Shown: piece after piece, positions 34,559 through 39,739 of the stretch
Position numbering within the stretch: the stretch's first letter is position 1
Layout: each line of letters opens with the position of its first letter
NCBI GenBank assembly: GCA_017404065.1
Contig: JAFRDB010000113.1
Span: 1 to 39,739 of the forward strand
Direction of reading: 5' to 3'
DNA: 39,739 bases
DNA from: Clostridia bacterium
Lineage (GTDB): Bacteria; Bacillota; Clostridia; UBA1381
Notes under the pieces: generated by a model
Databases searched by the model: none
Told to the model about the DNA's origin: nothing
Seen by the model: the letters and a program-made list of their open reading frames with translations, nothing else
Made by a program: the position numbers and the translations under genes

Positions 34559-35209
34559 TTAAAATGTATCGCATTCACATTCAATACAATACCCATGCCC
34601 CACTGCTACAAACCTCGGATCTATCTGATGTAAAGAGCACTGCAGCTCTTTGCGCTGCTTATCATCTTTAATTCTTTCTGCGGTGATCGAATTGACTTCA
34701 TCATGCCAGTCCGATCTTATCGTATTTCCCACTTCGTTCCCGTATCTCAGCATCAGATCTGCGGAATAGAATATCCCGCTGTTCTCCTCTAAACACAGAA
34801 GACCGTTTTGGTTATGCACCTCTGCCGGATAATCAAACAGCCGAAGCCTAAGCTCGCCATCCTCTATCAATTCTCCGTCGCATTCAGCAATAATGTTGCC
34901 TTCGTAGCCGTAGCCACTAAGCTCACGCGCAGCAAGATCTCCGCATATGACCGTTAATCCGGGATATTCCTTTTTAAATACAGGGATGCCGCCTGCCTCG
35001 TCCGATTCCATGTGCGACACAAATATATACTTTAATTCTCTGTCGCCCAATATCTCCTTTATTTCGGGCAGTATTTGTTTTGCCTGCTGCACAGTTCCCG
35101 CCGCAAAAAGTATTGACGGTTCTGAAGCGTATAAATACTGATGAATGGTAAAATCTATCGGTGGGATGTAGATAGAAAACTGATAAAGATTTTTCGTTAT
35201 TTCTGTCAT
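34559..35209 (-). CDS. MBL-fold protein related to the flavodiiron oxidase domain
   Basis: A 216-residue protein resembling the metallo-beta-lactamase-like domain of flavodiiron proteins (ODP family). The metal motif reads HMESDEAGG, close to the H-x-E-x-D-H of diiron enzymes but with Glu in place of the last His. FSADLM and a C-terminal VAVGHGYCIECEC carry further candidate ligands. There is no flavodoxin domain, so it would need a separate electron donor if it reduces oxygen or NO. The ATG at 35209 follows GGAGGAAATCATA and is much better than the long upstream frame. It is divergent from a TetR gene, with overlapping promoters, so TetR probably controls it. Confidence 0.75.
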   Translation of the reverse strand: MTEITKNLYQFSIYIPPIDFTIHQYLYASEPSILFAAGTVQQAKQILPEIKEILGDRELKYIFVSHMESDEAGGIPVFKKEYPGLTVICGDLAARELSGYGYEGNIIAECDGELIEDGELRLRLFDYPAEVHNQNGLLCLEENSGIFYSADLMLRYGNEVGNTIRSDWHDEVNSITAERIKDDKQRKELQCSLHQIDPRFVAVGHGYCIECECDTF

Positions 35210-35222
35210 TATGATTTCCTCC

Positions 35223-35251
35223 TTGACATTAACTCTGATATAATTTATAAT
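35223..35251 (+). promoter_or_regulatory. Consensus promoter toward the TetR gene
   Basis: TTGACA (35223-35228), exactly 17 bp, TATAAT (35246-35251). Its start point should fall near 35258, within the region covered by the opposing promoter at 35274-35302. Confidence 0.75.
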
Positions 35252-35273
35252 AATAGAAACATTTGTTGCTTTT

Positions 35274-35302
35274 ATTATATTATTGAATGCTGCATATGTC
35301 AA
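35274..35302 (-). promoter_or_regulatory. Consensus promoter toward the MBL-fold gene
   Basis: On the minus strand TTGACA (35302-35297), exactly 17 bp, TATAAT (35279-35274). It faces the plus-strand promoter, with -10 boxes only 22 bp apart, so two polymerases could not occupy both at once. The short dyad ACATTTGT lies between the two -10 boxes and is a possible TetR operator. Confidence 0.75.
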
Positions 35303-35347
35303 GCATCTACGGCTTAACTGCAACAAAAGGAGGGTAATTGTCGCTTT

Positions 35348-35893
35348 ATGAGAAGAAAAAACACAACAAGCGAAATGATGATGGCATATATCGCCGAAGC
35401 TCTTGTGCTGCTGATGCAGCACAAGCCATATACATCAATCACCATAGGCGAAATAACAGAAAAGGCGGGCGTTAACCGCTCGACCTACTACAGACATTTT
35501 GAAACGAAAGAAGCCATTATCCGTTTTTATCTTGATGCGATCATGAATGAATATCTTGATAAATTCAAAAAAAAATCGGGGGCAGTTTACAAGGATTATA
35601 TGAGTATCATGTTTGATACCTTTTATTCACATAAAAACGCGCTGCTTGCCATCCACAAGGCTGGCCTATCGCTGCAATTATTAGAGATATTGATGAAGCA
35701 TTTTCATTTTGATGAAATTGAACTGCATGCACCGCTTATACAGCAATTCAAGGCTTCATATCATATCGGAGGCATATATAACAATATGCTTTTATGGTTT
35801 TCGCACGATATGAAGGAAACACCACTTGAAATGACACGAATCGCTATGTCATATAAACCCGATAAAGCAGTGACATTGTTTAATATGGTATGA
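35348..35893 (+). CDS. TetR-family transcriptional regulator
   Basis: A 181-residue regulator. The N-terminal helix-turn-helix is canonical (YTSITIGEITEKAGVNRSTYYRHF, about residues 28-51), followed by KEAIIRFYLDAI and a helical ligand-binding part of normal length. The GGAGG upstream is about 13 nt from the ATG, longer than usual, and no in-frame start lies closer, so translation may be weak. By divergence it is expected to repress the MBL-fold gene and itself. The ligand is unknown; redox or antimicrobial signals are common for such pairs. Confidence 0.92.
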   Translation: MRRKNTTSEMMMAYIAEALVLLMQHKPYTSITIGEITEKAGVNRSTYYRHFETKEAIIRFYLDAIMNEYLDKFKKKSGAVYKDYMSIMFDTFYSHKNALLAIHKAGLSLQLLEILMKHFHFDEIELHAPLIQQFKASYHIGGIYNNMLLWFSHDMKETPLEMTRIAMSYKPDKAVTLFNMV

Positions 35894-35900
35894 TCTTACG

Positions 35901-35934
35901 AAAAAAGGCAGCCTCAGGATCGAAGCTGCCCTTT
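35901..35934. terminator. Shared terminator between convergent TetR and flavin reductase genes
   Basis: AAAAAAGGCAGC pairs with GCTGCCCTTTT around an 11-12 nt loop with one bulged base. A and T tracts on both sides fit a bidirectional terminator in the 48-bp gap between the two convergent genes. Confidence 0.75.
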
Positions 35935-35941
35935 TGCGTAT

Positions 35942-36514
35942 TTACTTTTTCATCAGATCCTTGCCTGCGTTCCATGCCTTGCCGACCTTTTCGCCGGCAA
36001 CATAATAACCTGACTGGAACTGGTCGAATATCAATGCGTTGAGCTTTGACGGATCAACCTTACCGTTCTCCGACAGCACCTTTTCATCGGCACTTACATT
36101 TACTATTGTACCGACTACGGCATGGAGATTATCGGTCTCTGCGATCTCAGCCAGTTCACATTCCATCACTACCGGGAATTCCTCTATTACAGGCGCATTT
36201 ACATTTGCGCCCTTCACAGCATGATAGCCTGTACGCTCAAACTTATCAGTCATTTTATTGCCTGTGGCGATACCGAAAAAGTCTGCGACATCCATATGGT
36301 CTTTGTCCGCAATGCTTACAGTGAATGCTTTAGTCTCACGAATACTTTTTGTAGTCTTGTGATCTTCGTCAATGAACAGGGCGATCTTATCCATATCGCA
36401 TATCATGCCCCATGCAGCGTTCATAACCTGAACTGTGCCTTCCCCGTCATATGCCGCTACCATGAGTACAGGCATCGGGAATACCGCAGGTATTTTTCCT
36501 AAATCTTTTCTCAT
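35942..36514 (-). CDS. Flavin reductase-like protein
   Basis: A 190-residue FMN-binding split-barrel protein of the flavin reductase-like family. It opens with PAVFPMPVLMVAAYDGEG and NAAWGMICDMDKIALF. The middle has TKSIRETKAFTVSIADKDHMDVADFFG, and the end VGTIVNVSADEKVL and DQFQSGYYVAGEKVGKAW. Relatives reduce FMN with NAD(P)H or simply bind FMN. A GAAAGGAAAG ribosome site precedes the ATG. It is intact, unlike the 3' remnant of a close paralog at 21005-21295. Its neighbours (MBL-fold diiron-like protein, TetR) suggest a small oxygen- or nitrosative-stress group in which it might pass electrons, but this is inference. Confidence 0.88.
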   Translation of the reverse strand: MRKDLGKIPAVFPMPVLMVAAYDGEGTVQVMNAAWGMICDMDKIALFIDEDHKTTKSIRETKAFTVSIADKDHMDVADFFGIATGNKMTDKFERTGYHAVKGANVNAPVIEEFPVVMECELAEIAETDNLHAVVGTIVNVSADEKVLSENGKVDPSKLNALIFDQFQSGYYVAGEKVGKAWNAGKDLMKK

Positions 36515-36543
36515 TTTACATCTTTCCTTTCTGATATGATTTA

Positions 36544-36600
36544 TTATTCACCGCAGTCGGCGCAATAAGCGCCGCCTGCAATATTTTTGTATCTTCTCAT
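36544..36600 (-). other. Possible micro-ORF with CxxC end
   Basis: An 18-codon frame (MRRYKNIAGGAYCADCGE) on the minus strand. The frame is the same as that of the B3/4 gene beyond its stop codon and stays open for the 15 codons in between, so it could be the lost tail of a longer protein. The ribosome site is weak. Its GC core GGCGC-AATAA-GCGCC also forms a hairpin. It may not be a gene. Confidence 0.2.
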
Positions 36601-36645
36601 CTTCAACCGGAGCCTACGAGTAGGAATATAATTATCTGCTCCGAA

Positions 36646-37320
36646 TCAAACGATCCAATATTCCGCATTTTTGACATTGGCAAACCGCTCAAACGCGTCC
36701 TTTGACTGTTTTAGAAGCAGAGCAAGATCAATGTCATTTTCAAAGCAGTATATGACTGTCAGAATATCTTTTGCTTTTTCTGTGACCATTGCTCTTGTGG
36801 AATCGGACATAGAAGATCCGAATATTCCATCCTCGTCTGCGAGAACAAGCATATTCTCCATGTCTATAAAACTTTTTCCGATCCCGGTATATCCCTCACC
36901 GGCTTTAGCTTTTCTGAATATAACAGAGCCATGTATGTTTTTAAGATCATACGAGCCTACAGACAACCCGCTTTTTACTGATATAAGGTTATTGACATCA
37001 ACGATAGAGTTGATATGGTACAACTCATCCCCGCGTTTAACTCTGCGCAGCAATGCTTCTGATGATACCCTGTATCTGCCGGGGTTTCTGCCAAATGCTT
37101 TATATGCTGCTCTGCTGCCTTTAACACCCGATATTTCTCCCCATTCCTTTCCCGATATACTTTCGCGGACTTGAGGAAGAACCTCGTCATTCATATATGT
37201 CCAAAAGGTCGGATCAGAATTTTTAACATCTGCCGCAAAACTGATACACCCAAGACGTATATCAGGATATATATTATATAACGACTCGTCTATTTCTATT
37301 TTGTGTTTAATATCGTTCAT
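36646..37320 (-). CDS. B3/4 domain protein
   Basis: A 224-residue protein of the B3/4 (tRNA-editing-like) family, named after the editing domain of the phenylalanyl-tRNA synthetase beta chain. Typical blocks are GVKGSRAAYKAFGRNPGRYRVSSEALLRRV, the LYHINSIVDVNNLISV segment, and the metal-free pocket region SVGSYDLKNI. Free-standing members are suspected of clearing mischarged tRNAs, but their function is not proven. The ATG at 37320 follows AAGGAG with 9-nt spacing; a longer upstream frame lacks a ribosome site. It has no operon partner here. Confidence 0.88.
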   Translation of the reverse strand: MNDIKHKIEIDESLYNIYPDIRLGCISFAADVKNSDPTFWTYMNDEVLPQVRESISGKEWGEISGVKGSRAAYKAFGRNPGRYRVSSEALLRRVKRGDELYHINSIVDVNNLISVKSGLSVGSYDLKNIHGSVIFRKAKAGEGYTGIGKSFIDMENMLVLADEDGIFGSSMSDSTRAMVTEKAKDILTVIYCFENDIDLALLLKQSKDAFERFANVKNAEYWIV

Positions 37321-37399
37321 TGGATTATGCTCCTTACCATTAAAATATATCATGCATATATAACAGCTTAATTAAGTATTTTACTTTATATATCGATAA

Positions 37400-37668
37400 T
37401 CACAGTTCTATGATATGCGGAGCAATATCCGGGTCATGATTTGCCAGACTTTCTATGCAGTCCGGATCAAGGCTTTGCTCTCTTATCCATGCAAGCGACT
37501 GCTTTTGCTTTTGTTTATCAGCCGCAATACCCGATGTTATCATTTCTTACCAGCTCTTTCTTGCATAGCCGCCATCAGAAAACAAACATTACTGTGATCA
37601 CCGCCAAACCGGAGATCCGGTGCTACACATACCTCGTCAGTATGAAAAACATGAATTTTGATTGTCAT
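37400..37668 (-). pseudogene. Internally deleted MBL-fold lactonase-like gene
   Basis: From the ATG at 37668 the frame encodes 42 residues (TIKIHVFHTDEVCVAPDLRF, GGDHSNV) typical of the N-terminus of Firmicutes MBL-fold proteins annotated as N-acyl-homoserine-lactonase-like. After a stop at 37540-37542 another frame gives what looks like the matching C-terminus (ADKQKQKQSLAWIREQSLD, ESLANHDPDIAPHII), ending at 37400. The metal-binding core between them, about 200 residues in intact relatives, is missing. A single internal deletion explains the structure. The ends are recognised from family patterns only. Confidence 0.7.
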
Positions 37669-37844
37669 AAAAATCTTTTCCGTATTCTTATTTTATAATA
37701 ATATCACAAAACTCTGTAAAGTTCAATCCATATAATTCACAATATTGCTGTCAATTTTGTCAACTGTAATAACATAACATGTATTACAAAGTCTTTGTTG
37801 CTGAATATTTAGACAAGATATTATGTAAGTTTTTACAGCATATT

Positions 37845-38793
37845 CTACTTTCCAATGCACCTTTGACATGGCGAGTATCCTTGCGCTATTGCTTCCTCCC
37901 TGCTGCCCGTAAACTCACACTTGTTTTTATCCTTCATTTTCTTTACGCTGCTGCATGATGGTATATGAAATTTCTTTGTATGTGTATTAAGAATATATGT
38001 TGTAGCCACTGTTTCATTATGTGCTGTTGTTCCTTGCGTCGGAGCTGCCTTTACTGTTATGCTGCCATCCGACCGGTTATCACCTGTTGAGTAGTCTATG
38101 ACAACTCCCGGCTGAATATTGTAGCAGAACACATTGTACTTTATGCCGTCCCCATTGTCCTCGACAGATAATGCCTCCATTTGCACTCCAAGGGCAAGAA
38201 GATAGTCCTTTTCAAATATTGGTGTTACCCTATACAGAACATGGTTATTTGTTTCCCTTACATAGTCAGCAGTCAGATTCTCAAATGGCAGCATTCCTTG
38301 TATGTTCAAGTATCTTGTACCGGTTATAAGGTTTCTTTCATTTGCATTTTCAGCTGATAATTGATAGCCGATAAGGTGACAATAGATATTGCCCATCGAC
38401 AAAATCATACTTTGCAGTATGCCATCCTGTAGGCTTAACCATGCCTATCTTGCCCCGTTCCTCCGTCGGCATTATCTCTTGACATACATTGGTGTATGCA
38501 GTCCCGCAGCGACCGAGGCTGTCAAGCGGGCTATAATATTCAAATGGCTCTGTTGTTATATCTCTCGCATCAAAGTACGGCTCGTTACCGTTAAGCTCAA
38601 CATAAGGCTGTCCTGCATAAGCCGGAATATCCGATATGTTCAGCTTATACACCGGCTCTTGCGTGTGCTCCGCTATTGGCTCTGCTGTCATTACTGTTTC
38701 TGTGGCTCGTACCGTGTCCGTATTCAGTATGCTTGCCTGTGAGCAGCCCGCAAGCAGCATTAATGAAAGCAGTAGTACTGTCAGTTTCTTCAT
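37845..38793 (-). pseudogene. Frameshifted DNA/RNA non-specific endonuclease lipoprotein
   Basis: The 5' part (38793-38350) encodes a lipoprotein signal (KKLTVLLLSLMLLAGCSQ, lipobox LAGC) and the first half of a NucA/EndA-type non-specific nuclease (LDSLGRCGTAYTNVCQ, GWHTAKYDFVDGQYL). The 3' part (38408-37845), in another frame, continues with CHLIGYQLSAENANERNLIT and NIQGMLPFEN, then a C-terminal cysteine module (FHIPSCSSVKKM, YSPCQRC) like that of Ada or zinc-ribbon tails. The switch falls at GQYL/CHLIG. Compared with the expected YLYNRCHLIG about 8 nt are missing there, just before the active-site His. The product would be truncated. Such nucleases often travel on conjugative elements. Confidence 0.8.
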
Positions 38794-38869
38794 TGTGCTT
38801 GTCCCCTTTTAACCGTCAATTACAATATTTTCACTGTTTGATCTACTTTTATTGAGGTATAATAGAATA

Positions 38870-38894
38870 GTCTTAAAATTAGTTGGTTTAAGAC
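38870..38894. promoter_or_regulatory. 8-bp inverted repeat upstream of the nuclease pseudogene
   Basis: GTCTTAAA and TTTAAGAC flank a 9-nt spacer, about 75 bp above the nuclease start. It has operator-like dimensions. A plus-strand TATAAT lies just beside it at 38859-38864. No regulator can be assigned. Confidence 0.3.
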
Positions 38895-38944
38895 AATAAA
38901 TATATATTCACCGGTATATACTTGTATTCCAAATTTATGACGGC

Positions 38945-39148
38945 TCATTCTGACTGTAAACCATATATCCTGCCGAGCCGTTCAATTTCCTTCTTTTTAT
39001 GCTCATCCAATGAGTGACCGTATAGATTAAGCGTTATTCCAACAGACGAATGACCGAGCAGTTCACTGAGCGTTTTCGGATCAATGCCTATTTCAAGCGC
39101 TCTTGTCGCGAATGTGTGACGAAAATGTAGAGCTCTACATTTGCGGCA
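38945..39148 (-). pseudogene. C-terminal remnant of a tyrosine recombinase (integrase)
   Basis: About 67 codons read as the end of a phage/ICE-type tyrosine recombinase: HFRHTFATRALEIGID with the box-II Arg, KTLSELLGHSSVGITLNLY with the conserved His and the catalytic Tyr, then a charged tail (HSLDEHKKKEIERLG). A TAA at 39149 closes the frame upstream, so the N-terminal three quarters are gone. It abuts the truncated conjugative-element gene at 39178. A 14-bp palindrome TGTAGAGCTCTACA lies within it at 39126-39139. Confidence 0.8.
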
Positions 39149-39177
39149 TTATGTGGAGTAAAATAAAATGGTGAGTC

Positions 39178-39738
39178 TCATGAAAAAGTCCTTGATTTAC
39201 TGAACCAAACATCCAGATTTTCATTATCAAGTCCGCTCAAAAGACTGTCATTTTTAAGATATTGCAGATCCCTGAGATAGTCCGTCTTGTTATCTTGCAC
39301 CGCATTATGGGCAGCTGTCTTTATCGCCTCAACAAGTATTGTATCGTCACTGTCACCAAATGTGTTTTGAAGTGTTTCGATTATCGCATCATCATGTCTG
39401 TTCTCATACTTCCATAACACAATGTCTCTACCGTAGCGATCATTCGTATCTGATACATCAAATACATAGTCCAACCGATGCATCCCTCCGCTTTCGTGGA
39501 GCAGAGCAATACCCTTTGCGCCCTTGTTTATCCACCGTTGCAAACTCTTGTTCCATATATCTATGCTTGCGCAGGCTGTCGCGTCCGGACGCTGTGCATA
39601 TATGAGCACCTGATCCAGAAACGGATATTTATACATCCATGCTGCTGTTTTCAGAAAGTTTGTCCATTCGTCATAGCTCGATAATGAATTTAAAGTAGCT
39701 TGCAGCCTTTCAAATGTCTGCTGTAATTTTGTTGCCAA
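39178..39738 (-). CDS. N-terminal part of a large conjugative-element protein (methylase/helicase type), truncated
   Basis: A 186-residue frame that begins at or beyond the right edge (the first in-window start would be TTG). It matches from memory the N-terminus of the very large SNF2-helicase/DNA-methylase proteins of Clostridia conjugative elements: WTNFLKTAAWMYKYPFLDQVLIYAQRPDATACAS, the block IDIWNKSLQRWINKGAKGIALL, and YVFDVSDTNDRYGRD. Those proteins usually exceed 1500 residues; here the frame stops at LDVWFSKSRTFS, directly against an integrase tail. It is a deletion remnant of an integrative conjugative element, and no activity is expected from it. Confidence 0.7.
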   Translation of the reverse strand: MATKLQQTFERLQATLNSLSSYDEWTNFLKTAAWMYKYPFLDQVLIYAQRPDATACASIDIWNKSLQRWINKGAKGIALLHESGGMHRLDYVFDVSDTNDRYGRDIVLWKYENRHDDAIIETLQNTFGDSDDTILVEAIKTAAHNAVQDNKTDYLRDLQYLKNDSLLSGLDNENLDVWFSKSRTFS

Positions 39739-39739
39739 T

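Overview
The window looks like a chromosomal stretch from an anaerobic Clostridia-type Firmicute of a plant-polymer-rich gut or rumen habitat. The basis is strong GGAGG-type ribosome sites, several TTGACA/TATAAT promoters with 17-bp spacers, Firmicutes-type sensor proteins, and a concentration of pectin-active enzymes. The species cannot be named from the sequence.

Region 1 (0.1-7.3 kb, minus strand) is a signalling block: a REC-degenerate GGDEF-EAL regulator, a hybrid histidine kinase with two receiver domains, an RsbW-like ATP-binding protein and a TtcA-family tRNA thiolase. Upstream lies a decayed permease/PAS/GGDEF chimera, and beside it a broken AraC-type regulator. Region 2 (7.8-18.4 kb) carries carbohydrate enzymes without signal peptides: a beta-glucuronidase-like GH2, a second GH2, a GH28, a GH120-type beta-xylosidase and an AraC regulator. 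DUF1653 and crcB sit among them. A 3'-truncated copy of the first GH2 lies beside a 58-nt fragment of tRNA-Asn, marking a rearrangement or an old integration site.

Region 3 (18.4-22.0 kb) is scar tissue: a 168-bp inverted-repeat element, phased A-tract repeats, a 5'-truncated secreted-type protein, and fragments of a flavin reductase, a LysR regulator and an unidentified gene. Region 4 (22.0-34.5 kb) is the core locus. A secreted PL11 rhamnogalacturonan lyase has its own promoter. A six-gene operon (RraA-like, two-part UxaA-type dehydratase, SDR, GH35, unusual GH2-like protein) is divergent from an AraC regulator. Region 5 (34.5-39.7 kb) holds a TetR/MBL pair, an intact flavin reductase and a B3/4 protein. 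It ends in decayed genes and mobile-element remnants: an internally deleted MBL gene, a frameshifted nuclease lipoprotein, a tyrosine-recombinase tail and the N-terminus of a large conjugative-element protein.

The likely combined function is that PL11 cuts rhamnogalacturonan outside the cell. Oligosaccharides would be imported by a transporter not in this window, then trimmed by cytoplasmic GH28, GH2, GH35 and GH120 enzymes, with an acid sugar passing to the UxaA/SDR/RraA module. Four of the carbohydrate promoters share a GCAA box 31-32 bp upstream of the -10 element. In two of them the box is repeated exactly 21 bp further up, which suggests a common AraC-family activator.
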